This document shows, piece by piece, positions 26,701-36,295 of a stretch of 64,000 nt of DNA. The notes below the pieces were generated by a model. It was not told where the DNA came from. It was given only the letters and a program-made list of their open reading frames with translations, and did no database searches. Source of the stretch: Acanthaster planci (taxonomy: Eukaryota > Echinodermata > Asteroidea > Valvatida > Acanthasteridae); contig NW_019091380.1 of assembly GCF_001949145.1 (NCBI RefSeq), positions 2,088,185 to 2,152,184 on the forward strand. Reading direction: 5' to 3'. How positions within the stretch are numbered: position 1 is the first letter of the stretch; each line of letters opens with the position of its first letter. A program made the position numbers and the translations under genes.

Positions 26701-29700
26701 GTAAAATGATGACTTCAGACAATCATTGTTAATTTGATAAAAAAAATTACGTTTTTAGGACAAGAGCACTGGAAACCAACTCGGCCAAGTACTTTTCTCC
26801 TTAAAACTTACATTTTACGGAACTTGGGGTGTCTGAAGTCTTACATTAAATCTGTATTCTTACCTTTGTGCAATTACCATCAAATACCTATGCACTCCAC
26901 CTTTATTCGCTCTTACCCAGATCAATATTTGGCAGAGAACATTGTTACTCGAAAAGTACTCGACTACAACACTGTTCTAAACTTGCTCTATTGAAATTTT
27001 ATTCCGAATAAAACAGTTCACCCTAAACTTCAAGTTTATCGGCCACTTACAACATATGTATGTATTTCAGTCCTTCGAATGCATCTGGTGCTAGCCGTTC
27101 AATTTGGTTATTTGTAAAAATCCTGTTGAAAAACAAAGAAAACGTTTACTTTATGCCAGTCAAGCCTTAGAGAATATCTTTGAAGGTCAGAGAGAGAGTA
27201 GCAATAGTGTTGATAAGTATATTCCAAAGAGTTAAAATACACTCTGTTCGAGTGAAAATTCAATCCCTCCGATTGAAATTAAGGACCACATGAATCGGAA
27301 TGAAATTTCGTCACTCCAAAAGATTGAAATTTCACTGGAGCTTCCACTGGAAGGGTATATTTTCAGCGTTTTTCTGTCTGAATTCAGAGTGATTTTCACT
27401 CTAAAACGTCTTGTCCCTAATTTCACTCTTGCCGATTTAGATACTATAACTGTGTACGGCATCAGGTGCACATTATAATGCATTCATGGGTAAAAACAAG
27501 GACAAATATATAGTAACCCCGTCCACCGTCTCTAAAATATCTTTAGTATTTAAAATGGAAGCTATCTACATGCCTCTAATGGAACCGATGACATTTAGAC
27601 AAACCGTCACCATCGACAATCAGGTGATGCATTGAAAGATTTTCCTATAACGTTGCCGATAATGTAATGATCATTAACCGCCCGTTGATGTAATAACGAA
27701 AAATCCGATAATATAGCAACCATTTGCTTGTGTTTTAGAGCATCTGTGAGGACCATACAGCCGGTCCTATCCCTTCTCAAAAAATTGACCCAACTAATCA
27801 TCTAGAGGTTCCTGGAGTTGAGTTGGCCCAGCGTTTCCTATCTCGCCCTCAATGTGCACGCCGGTGGTTTGAATCCCATTCTAGCCTTTATAAGAAATAT
27901 CCTTGAACACATTCCCAGTCTGCGAATATTCCTTAAATCCAAGTGGTTTCAGCACAGCATTTTTTGTCGTAGACAGACTGCTTTTCTTTGAGCACTTTTG
28001 GTACCGTCACCATAAATAAATTTAAGAATAGACTCGTTTCATTAATATTGTCATATTAGTGCATCATAGTTTTCTCCAGAATATACTTACAATATATTTA
28101 CGGTACTTTCTTTGTGTTTTTGATACATCAGCCGTGATGGAATCTCCAGTAGACGATTACCGTCACAGTTACTACAAAATCGCGGGAATATGAATAAAGT
28201 CAACTAGTTGCGACTGTATTGTCTCCACTTCGTTGGTAAAGTCTTTCATGGATGGAAAAGTACAAATGCAGCGGTAAATACTTTCATAAGTGAAAAAAAT
28301 CACAAAACCGCTACAAAACAGGCTTTACGTGGTGGCCATCTTGCAGGGCAGTTCTTTTGTGCCACAGGGAAGCCTCATTTACGCATAAATGCGGAACATG
28401 AGAACTGGCCTGCAAGATGGAAGCCCCGCAAACCCTCTGTAATGCATGTTCTCCGTCTTCAAAATCGACAATTATATCGAAGAGCATTGTGTAAATCTTA
28501 CATGCGTCCGGGATATGATATTCCACTGAATGTCAGCGGGTCCAATATCTTCAGTCTGTTGTGATCCACCCTCATTTCAAACCTGTTAAAGTTGAAAAGT
28601 GAAATACGTACTACTGATTACACACTTTTCACCGGTGATGAAATCTGTGCATACCAAATTTAGTAAAATTAGCGTATGCCTTTTGATGCCAAACGTGAAA
28701 AATGAGCTTCCAACGGCAACATTAAATCGAAATGGATGTCAGTTTATCAAAACGTTCGTTCGGTCTGCCCAAAATTACGACAGCTGTAACAAGTTAATCA
28801 TTTGCAAAAGAGGTTAGATTAGAATTCATTCAATACAAAATGATGATGAAATGATATCAACTAACCACAGTTCTCTACCGACGCCAAAAATGATGTCTGC
28901 ATCCAGCTTCTCTAGTTGATTGAAACCAAGGTTTCTAAACGATTGAATGAGGGAAAGTAAGACTTGGAGTACTGGGCACAAAGACAAACCCTCCAATCAC
29001 CAAAGTCCAGATGTCTGCTCATATTTTTGGTAAACATCCGTTGTGATGAGAAAAAATCCCGCCCCACACACTGAAATTATTGGGCATGGCAAAAAAAATA
29101 AGTGAGAAATCTGGGCTTCCCAACCTTGTTAGTTTTATTTGATATAGTAGTTTATATTGTCCTCCTCAGTAATCCGACAGTAATTACATGAATACCTGTC
29201 ACCAGAAATGCCAAGGTTTATCACGTCACGTTGACATATTTCAAAAGTAATGCAACTTAATCCCTTAAAATAATTCTCTGAGTTGACTTCCCGATGGGGA
29301 GATAAACAACTTGTCCAGATATATCATCTCGCGAAGACAACCTTCCGAAGACAAGATAACGACTTGTCGAGAGGTACTATGTCAGCAATTCAACATCCAG
29401 CATACCAAGGCCTCTCCCATGTCGTTTCTCCTCGAGTCAACTTCTTGACCACAGCACGATTTTAAGAAATGTTATCTTAACAAGTCGAGGAATAGATACG
29501 ATTTGTCGAAAAGTATCATCTCGCAAACCCGTAAACACCTGACAACTTATTTACGTGGGAAAATTGACTTGATGACTTTATCTCGTCTCAGGAAAGTCGA
29601 TTAAGTGTGGTAATGCGTCTCGACGAGCTGCTATGTCGACTTTGGCAAGACGACTTAATGAGACTATAAATTTTCAATACGTCATCCCCTCATCTTTGGA

Positions 29701-32700
29701 AAGTCGATTTGGCGAGATAGTGTGTGAGTTTAAGTCGATCTACTTTCTGCGATATGTGAATATGACGTGACCAATTCTTTCAATATCTGAATACGTGGAT
29801 GGCACTGTTGGAGTACCGTACAATGTAGACTTTTCCCGCTGAATTTCCGTGGGAACTCTCTGATGTGTTACAAGTCTTGGTATCAGTGTCAGCAGCCGTC
29901 AATATCTTCGACTAAAACTGTTCATCACAGCACAAGAATGACTACAGTGGCGGCCAGAAAACCCAATTCGCAGACGACCCCCTAATTTCAAGCATAGTGA
30001 TGTTTAAGTATCTTTTCAGGGGAATGTCTTAAAAGGCTAACTTACAAACGCAGCAACCTGGAAAGTCCACTAAAGCATCCTGGCTCAATCGTAGATATTT
30101 GATTCCATAATAAATTCCTTGAAAATGAAACAAAATCGTAACAAATTTCTCTCTTATTACACAATTAGAATATAGTACAAATATTCTTGTATACGTTCTT
30201 CATTTGATATCACTATTAATGTGACAATCATTTTCGGAAGTCAATCGTTATCATTATAAAAAAATTTTAATGAGAGAAATGATTTTTGCAGGTAACGGGA
30301 GAAATTCTCTTTATTGGAGAAATGTTGGCTCTAAAAAGAGCCAGTTATGACAAAGCAGATTGAAATGTGTCATTCCTGCAATTGATTTATTTTGGTTTCA
30401 ATTACAGAAAGGCTCACTCTATTTTCAATGGATGCTGGAGTCAACAAGCTTTGTAATCAATGGAAGCGAAGGTTTGACATTCCATAGCCGTGGGCCACGT
30501 GAAAACAGAAGTTGAAGTCTTTAAAGATCCTTTGTTAGTTGTGCCTAGGGTTTTGTGTCATTGATTCAGCCTCTTGATCAAGTAAAAAGCCAACATTTGG
30601 CCTTGTTAACGTAATTAGAGAGAGCATTGGGCACAATGTCAGGAGTCAACTGGTCTAACACCAGTCGTGTCAGAGGCGTGTTATATACGTGGGGTCCCAC
30701 ACGGGACATGGATTCATTTACAGAGTAATACCTTTTACATGTTGCAATTGACGTTAGTGGACACAGTCTTTGGAATATACTATGAACATATACTTACAAT
30801 GTTAAGAGTCTGGTGAGGTTCATGAAGGTTTGCTCATTTATTCTGGTAAGATTATTATGTCCAAGCTCCCTGAAATCAAAAAAAGTGCAGTGATGATTGA
30901 ACGCAATAGAAGCAATACGTTTCCGGCATCATTCAACTCGAGCTTTGCCACTGTAAATGGCCTGTGGTTGTGGCACCAGCTTATATAGTGAATCATATAG
31001 CGTAAAAAATATTATACAAAGGACTCTCGGGCTAATCATTGGCGGGCATGTCTTACCCTTTCCAAGTATCCCGCTTTGAGCCAACAGTAATCCCGGAAGG
31101 CAGTGGTTCACCACTTGTCGGCTGATGACGTGTAAACATGCACAATTTTGCTTAATTGTTTCATGCAGGAGTGTAAGTTTTTTTTTTCATTTCCGCAGTT
31201 GACGCATTAATGCGTAGTGTATAATTAGGTCAAAGCGCGCAACACAAACCTCCACGATGATACTCCTACTAAGTGGACCACACCCTCTCAGACCACAATA
31301 ATCCAGAAATGCCTTTCTTAAGTACTTAGAACTGAATTGGGGAGCCAACAACATACACAAATAAGCTAAGGGGATTTATTACCTGTTTTATTAGGTAAAC
31401 GAAACGGCACTAACAAAGAGACACGATTACAAAAACCACAACTAGCAACTCCTTTGTACAGAAACGATTAGAAAAAACACACGGCAACGGGTGATGCGTA
31501 TACTCTGTTTACCTTTTGCATGTGAACTGGCTGCAAATCTGGACACGTGCCACAATTTTTACAAGGGCAGTTGAAAACAGCTGAACTTCTAGAAGAACTC
31601 AGAGGGGTTAGAATGAATAGCCTAATGCCTAAATTCAAGAGTTGTGCCTTCTACATAATGGACACCAGAGTAATAAATTGAAAGTTTGAAGAATTTACGG
31701 GGTTTTAAAAAAGCCCGCCCCACCAGCTAAAAGCTCAACTTTAATTGTTTCAATCTCTTGTGATCCCGTTTCTTATTGTAAGTATGACTACTACTGAAAT
31801 TGAGGATAGGCGTCGAACATTAATCATTTTGTTTCAGACAACGCCTGAATAAAAGCCTTTTAAATATTAATTGGTCGTCATTTTATACATTTTCAGTCCA
31901 GCCACAATAAACTTGCACTACCAACTTCTCATCGTCTGTTTCTCTTGTGTGTCATGCTATTTGCTATAGTATACTTGTTACACAAAATATTTACTTTGGT
32001 TTATTTCCCCCATTAGAAGCATAACCATTACTCTAGCTCCATACCATTATTTCTACGAGCACAGAAATTTCTTCATGACCAGAACTGTTCTTCGTGTTCA
32101 TTGGTATCGCCTGAAATGTCCTTTGTTATGTAATTAGCCGTGAGTATAGGTCTCCAGTTCATGGTCACCAAAAATCGCACGCGCAGTGGAGTGAGCAACA
32201 TCGCCGGCAATTTTACAAAACCTCAAGTTTCGAATCAAATCGGATATGATCTGATCATCTGATCTGATACTCAATGGCTTTGCTTGCATTCAAAANNNNN
32301 NNNNNNNNNNNNNNNNNNNNNNNNNNNNNNNNNNNNNNNNNNNNNNNNNNNNNNNNNNNNNNNNNNNNNNNNNNNNNNNNNNNNNNNNNNNNNNNNNNNN
32401 NNNNNNNNNNNNNNNNNNNNNNNNNNNNNNNNNNNNNNNNNNNNNNNNNNNNNNNNNNNNNNNNNNNNNNNNNNNNNNNNNNNNNNNNNNNNNNNNNNNN
32501 NNNNNNNNNNNNNNNNNNNNNNNNNNNNNNNNNNNNNNNNNNNNNNNNNNNNNNNNNNNNNNNNNNNNNNNNNNNNNNNNNNNNNNNNNNNNNNNNNNNN
32601 NNNNNNNNNNNNNNNNNNNNNNNNNNNNNNNNNNNNNNNNNNNNNNNNNNNNNNNNNNNNNNNNNNNNNNNNNNNNNNNNNNNNNNNNNNNNNNNNNNNN

Positions 32701-33542
32701 NNNNNNNNNNNNNNNNNNNNNNNNNNNNNNNNNNNNNNNNNNNNNNNNNNNNNNNNNNNNNNNNNNNNNNNNNNNNNNNNNNNNNNNNNNNNNNNNNNNN
32801 NNNNNNNNNNNNNNNNNNNNNNNNNNNNNNNNNNNNNNNNNNNNNNNNNNNNNNNNNNNNNNNNNNNNNNNNNNNNNNNNNNNNNNNNNNNNNNNNNNNN
32901 NNNNNNNNNNNNNNNNNNNNNNNNNNNNNNNNNNNNNNNNNNNNTAGAAATGTTCTTTCATGCGTGATAAGACTAGGTCTGGGACAAGTTTGGTATTCCC
33001 CCACCCATTCAAAAACATCTACGACAAAGGGTTCCAGAACGACCCGAGTTACTTCCGCTCTAGGTTTCATGTTCAATGTATCAGGCAGTGTCAAAGTTGA
33101 ATCTCCGTACAGGCGCTGTTGGCTTTAGGTATTATGGTTTCGAGGAACCTCCATGGTGGGAAAAAACACTTGTCAGTTACTGTTCAAATTGGGAACCCAA
33201 TTTCTTTTATTTTTTGTACTTATGCAACAGTAAATCACCAAAGTAAATGAAATTCAGAGCAAAAAATATCGAATTACCCGGTCACGAGTACTTGCAAGGG
33301 TTGTAATGAAATGATTGCATTGGGAAGCACACACTAACTTACAGAATAGCAGTATCTTGTGGTATTCCAGGAGGCACAGACGTCAAACCTTTGCCCGTAC
33401 AGTCCACGACCTTTGTTCGTGTACACGTGCAGAGCTGGCAAGCCTCATCTCGACCGTGAACGAGAACCACGAGAAAGGCACAGAAAAGCGCAGCCTGCAA
33501 CACTCGATTCTGCAAGAACCACATTGCACCTCCACTGAACAT
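17573..33542 (-). CDS. LRR ectodomain plus Cys-rich GCC2/GCC3-like, ~8-TM membrane protein (14 exons seen)
   Basis: Predicted cell-surface receptor-like protein of unknown ligand. The minus-strand coding exons are 33343-33542, 30798-30869, 30046-30117, 28866-28934, 28502-28582, 28091-28171, 27051-27122, 25625-25696, 24762-24905, 23776-23844, 21989-22060, 20671-20846, 18546-20441 and 17573-17790. They sum to 3294 nt, an uninterrupted 1097-residue frame, and all junctions agree in phase. Residues 1-30 form a signal peptide, and about 35-67 are an LRRNT-like cap (CQLCTCTRTKVVDC). Residues 67-335 hold at least eleven LRRs, about 335-580 are Cys-rich, and roughly eight membrane segments start near 583. 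The basic tail ends ARVV. The 649-N gap in intron 1 may hide further LRR exons. That LRR and membrane parts form one transcript is inferred from matching phase and order; two adjacent genes is the alternative. I do not recognise a named orthologue. Confidence 0.75.
18546..20846 (-). CDS. Cys-rich and polytopic membrane module exons
   Basis: Exons 20671-20846 and 18546-20441. The first gives CTPCPQGTYGGPWGSCRAC, the CxxC..G.Y.....C..C pattern of GCC2/GCC3 (ephrin-receptor-like) repeats. The second continues with more Cys pairs (CLSC, CVVC, CSKC, CFKC) and the aromatic GFWWTWDW. About eight hydrophobic segments follow; the first is VFLLEILASVLAIVVAICI. After TM1 comes LKILLGFYQIMGEIF...LPWPQPL, a motif I recall from large uncharacterised multi-TM proteins of protists and invertebrates. 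A long Ser/Asp-rich hydrophilic loop lies between the central TM segments. The large exon ends at a perfect CAG|GTAAGT donor. If that intron is retained, translation instead stops nine residues later at 18523. Confidence 0.85.
21125..21475 (+). repeat. Dispersed repeat family A, copy 1
   Basis: Matches 35918-36295 in the same orientation. Shared blocks in order are a GGGGTA(T/C)ATAT start, a TTATTGAATCAT-like block, TTCTGATGTAAGATTCT, ACATCGCC, and TTTTCATGG(G/C)CGGGCAAG followed by a C-tract and a TTTACxCCACTG ending. It lies in an intron of the LRR gene, immediately before the Cys-rich exons. It has no coding potential and looks like a non-autonomous element of about 350-380 bp. Confidence 0.75.
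21989..30869 (-). CDS. Array of single-LRR exons with phase-2 introns
   Basis: Ten exons encode LRRs. Their lengths in transcript order are 72, 72, 69, 81, 81, 72, 72, 144, 69 and 72 nt. Nearly all open with one base completing a leucine codon and then xLxxN, and close after two bases of the next codon, so every intron is phase 2 and every exon is a multiple of three. Representative repeats read ELGHNNLTRINEQTF, NLLWNQISTIEPGCF and YFSSNRIKALPDSIF. The 144-nt exon carries two repeats (DLSSNMIRCL..., YMGNNMLTVL...). The two 81-nt exons are atypical: 28502-28582 could instead begin 12 nt later at a second AG, and 28091-28171 reads NCDGNRLLEIPSRL with a weak second half. The donor of 28866-28934 is GTTAGT. 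Confidence 0.8.
24162..24336. repeat. Foldback element with ~83-nt inverted arms
   Basis: The arms at 24162-24244 and 24254-24336 are about 90% complementary around a 9-nt loop, so the transcript could form a long hairpin. Outer sequence GAGGGCCTG and inner sequence AGCAAACAGGGAAT are shared by both arms. It lies in the intron between LRR exons 24762-24905 and 23776-23844. A hairpin-type MITE is most likely; a miRNA-like precursor is not excluded, but the hairpin is long. Confidence 0.9.
27816..27885 (+). repeat. tRNA-like degenerate segment
   Basis: TGGCCCAGCG at 27824-27833 resembles an A box, and GGTTTGAATCCC at 27866-27877 is close to the B-box consensus. The spacing is about 42 nt, as in a tRNA. 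The stems do not pair well and no CCA-end acceptor stem is evident. It is probably a tRNA-derived SINE head or a tRNA pseudogene. Confidence 0.35.
28336..28420. repeat. Short inverted repeat, 20-nt arms
   Basis: Arms 28336-28355 and 28401-28420 are reverse complements with one mismatch (CCATCTTGCAGG...AGTTCT). They are separated by 45 nt and lie in an LRR-gene intron. This looks like a remnant of a small foldback element. Confidence 0.75.
29283..29760. repeat. Degenerate tandem array of GACTTGTCGAGA-like units
   Basis: Words such as GACTTGTCGAGA, AAGTCGA, GACGACTTAATGAGA and ATCATCTCGC recur in both orientations roughly every 25-45 nt across about 480 bp, within an intron of the LRR gene. 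Units are too diverged to fix a period by eye. It resembles an internal array of a MITE or a minisatellite. No open frame is convincing. Confidence 0.55.
32296..32944. other. Assembly gap (649 N)
   Basis: A run of N lies in the first intron of the LRR membrane-protein gene, between the LRRNT exon and the first visible LRR exon. The missing sequence could contain one or more additional 72-nt LRR exons without disturbing the reading frame. Confidence 1.
33343..33542 (-). CDS. First coding exon of LRR membrane protein: signal peptide and LRRNT cap
   Basis: The ATG at 33540-33542 opens a frame with a hydrophobic core (ALFCAFLVVLVHG) typical of a signal peptide. It is followed by the four-cysteine LRR N-terminal cap pattern CQLCTCTRTKVVDC and by LTSVPPGIPQDTAIL, a standard LRRNT ending. 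A consensus GTAAGT donor follows in phase 2. A second in-frame ATG seven codons in is possible. The exon lies just downstream of a 64-nt hairpin at 33631-33694. Confidence 0.85.
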
Positions 33543-33630
33543 TGTTCCGTCCTGACATTGCTATGTCATCGTGTGAGCACAATCACAGTTGTTGATATCG
33601 TACAACCCATCCAATGATGGTTTGTCTCCA

Positions 33631-33694
33631 GCCAACAAGGAAGTTTAAAACCGAACCCATTACAATGGGTTCGGTTTTTAACTTCCTGGTTGGC
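33631..33694. repeat. Near-perfect 29-nt-arm hairpin upstream of LRR gene
   Basis: The arms 33631-33659 and 33666-33694 are complementary with about two mismatches around a 6-nt loop (GCCAAC.AGGAAGTT...CCGAACCCA). It lies 89 bases 5' of the predicted ATG, so it would fall in the 5' UTR or core promoter of the LRR gene. It is a short foldback; the function is unknown. Confidence 0.9.
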
Positions 33695-33989
33695 ACATAT
33701 TATGTGCAACAGCAAGTTTAAACATTTTTAAAGAATGTATTTCCGTATAAGCCCTGACATACAGAACCTTACCCCAGTGCTTCTTTCTGAAATGGAATCC
33801 GTCAATCGAGGACCGCTTTCTTGAGTAAGCTGGCTTTGGGATCCGTGAGGCCCATAGTTCTGTATGAGTTATTTTGTGCGAAGGCTCGGGTTCGCCATTA
33901 ATTTTAATTCTGACGAAGCATAGAAGAATGGGTGAACAGAGCCCGGTGCGGGCAGAAGAGAGTGTCGTGACATTTTGTACTTTGCTACA

Positions 33990-34873
33990 AAAGCCCTGGA
34001 GTGCCATCAAGTATATTTTTTGAAAAAAATGAAGTATATTTTTCGAAGTTTGATTTTAACGAGATCCATTTTTACCGAAATGTGTTTCTACGGGATGTAT
34101 TTTTCTCACAGTTTTGTTTTTACAAAATACTTTTTTGAGATTGTTCTCATGCAGTGATCTATTTTCAGAAACATTGTTTCTTTTTTTGGAAAATTTTGTT
34201 TTTACGAGATATATTTTTCCAATTTTGTTTTTTATGAGAATTTTTTTTTAGTTTTGTTTCAATGAAATCCATTTTATCTGGAGTTTGCTTTGGAAGATTT
34301 ATTTTTTCCAATTTTGTTTAATGAGGTATATTTTTCTAGTCCCGGACTGGGGGCAGTCTAGTCGACCACCTCCGTATCCTTGGCCCTACGACGGCCAAGG
34401 ATACGGCTCAATCACCCCAATGGTTATTGATCTGTCAATACGGGCAATTTTCAGTTTGTTTGTGTCCGTGAAATTTTGGTTTCTGTTTTGGTCTTCTCAA
34501 CACGGCCATTCGTTTACTACAGTGATTAATTCTCAATTGTTGTTTGACGGGTGATACACACCCATTGGGATCTGTTTGATCTGGGAACCAGACAACGTGA
34601 AAGGCGTAGGTCCCCAGAGCGTGACGTTAAAGAAACGTGAACCGAAATACATGCAATGCTGGATCGAGTGTGACTGTGCGTATCACTCGTACAAACAAAT
34701 ATTTCCAAAAACAGAAACGTTTCTAATAATAGATCAAAGAGAGAGATCTCAAAAATATAGGCCCTATATCTCGTAAAAACAACCTCCGAAAAAATTTAGC
34801 TCGTAGAAACAAATTTTGGAAAAAATACCCTTCACTTTTTCAAAAAATATACTTGATGGCACTCCAGGGCTTT
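33990..34873. mobile_element. Non-autonomous TIR transposon (MITE-like, ~884 bp)
   Basis: The outer ends are inverted copies of about 45 nt with two or three differences, beginning AAAGCCCTGGAGTGCCATCA. The interior has T-rich degenerate repeats of about 35-45 nt (TTTTGTTTxTACGAGATxTATTTTT-like) on the left and their reverse complement on the right (from about 34770). Near the middle is a perfect 14-nt hairpin (34372-34385 with 34393-34406). No transposase frame is present, and no convincing target-site duplication could be identified, so the superfamily is left open. Confidence 0.85.
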
Positions 34874-35400
34874 CGTTCTTTGCAACATTCACAGGCAATA
34901 TACAATGCATAAGATTTTTAACTGGTTATCTGTTTGCCGGGCGCACATATTCCGTCTTTTTGCGTTGTTGTTGTTACCAGCTGCATATGAAATATGGTCC
35001 GGCCAATGTAACCTTGGTCACCACTGTAGGCCCTATATGTACAATTCCACCGTTGTGACGCAGAGCATGAATTTGTAGCTGCATGCACTCTTAAAGCAAC
35101 CTAGTCAAAATGTTGACTGACTTTCCTAGTTGCTCAAAATTGCCTATGGATTCAGTCAAACACCCACGCTAACGTTGGCAAATCATCCTTTCTGACAAGA
35201 TTCCTATTCTATGCCTTTGAAATATCAATGAACTGACTAAAAGATCTAGTCAGATTGGCTAATTTCAGTTGCACCCAGCTGAACCTGAAGAGCTAGTCAA
35301 ATTTTACTGAATTCTAGTCAAATTTGACTGATCCTTTTTAGAGTGTGGATGGTGGTCCTCCCAACAAAGGATTCTGAAAACGATGGCTAGATTTTAATTG

Positions 35401-35462
35401 GGCTCACGCAGATAGCTCACTCGGTTACAGAGTTTTGGCTTGATCAGGGATCAGATTCTTTT
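35401..35462 (+). repeat. tRNA-like segment (SINE head relic)
   Basis: TAGCTCACTCGGTTACAGAG from 35413 closely resembles a tRNA D-arm/A-box region (TAGCTCAGTCGGTTAGAGC type). GGATCAGATTC near 35448 is a weak B box about 35 nt downstream. It is too diverged and short for a functional tRNA. Confidence 0.35.
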
Positions 35463-35917
35463 CTCAGCCTTTCCACTGACTGTATATTAAATACAGATCT
35501 TAATGCGACCGTCCCGTCCTCGAACATACGCTCGGGCAGGGGACGCTGAAATTAGATGGAGACTTTGATCCTTCTTGTCAAGCTCTAGTTTGGGCTTTAA
35601 GTCAGACTGCATTCAGTGCTGTGATGCAATGCAGAGCTCGTATACTTTACATGTTTTCCAGAGCCAGTTGAAGCATGTTGCTTTTTAAATGTTCATACAA
35701 AAGTCTGAAGAACAAACTGCTATCCCATTTTTTTTCTCGGACCAGAATCAGATATATTTGTTTTCTCTTAACTAGTAAATTTTAAACGAAAACTAGTATA
35801 CTGTCGTCACTTCTCAGTGAAAATATAAAAGAAAATAAATACGAGAGGCTTGAATGAAGTTAGTGTCCTGCCATTGAACAACTGAACGGCGGAAATCATC
35901 ACTATCGTGGGCATAAA

Positions 35918-36295
35918 TCCCGGACTAATGGGGTACATATTCCACCCACACCCCACTTTTATTGGGGATTATGGGCTACTGAATCATTCCCCTTACCCCA
36001 CTTTTTCATCGTGTGAAAGAAACAGAGTGGATTGTGAAGAACGTTTCGGCTTCCCAACAACCAAAATGTACCGAATAGTACTCAAAAAAGGAGAACACAA
36101 AAAATCCATAAATATGCCGTTCTGATGTAAGATTCTGCATTAATATAATACACACTACATCACTAACATCGCCCTCTTTTAGTGTAAAATGGTGTCACCT
36201 TCCCCCAACTGTCGAATTTTCATGGCCGGGCAAGGCATCTCTTACAGTCTGCCCCCCCTCAAAAAAAATTCTGGCACAAATTTACGCCACTGATA
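35918..36295 (+). repeat. Dispersed repeat family A, copy 2
   Basis: Same order and orientation of blocks as 21125-21475, including TTCTGATGTAAGATTCT, ACATCGCC and TTTTCATGGCCGGGCAAG. The central parts differ in length and sequence, so the two copies are old. It lies between the LRR gene and the first transporter gene. Confidence 0.75.

Noticed and set aside
28208-28564. 118-codon plus-strand open frame
   Set aside because: It overlaps the minus-strand LRR exon and a short inverted repeat; no recognisable domain.
32255-33128. Several long open frames on both strands
   Set aside because: They consist almost entirely of N-gap translation and carry no information.
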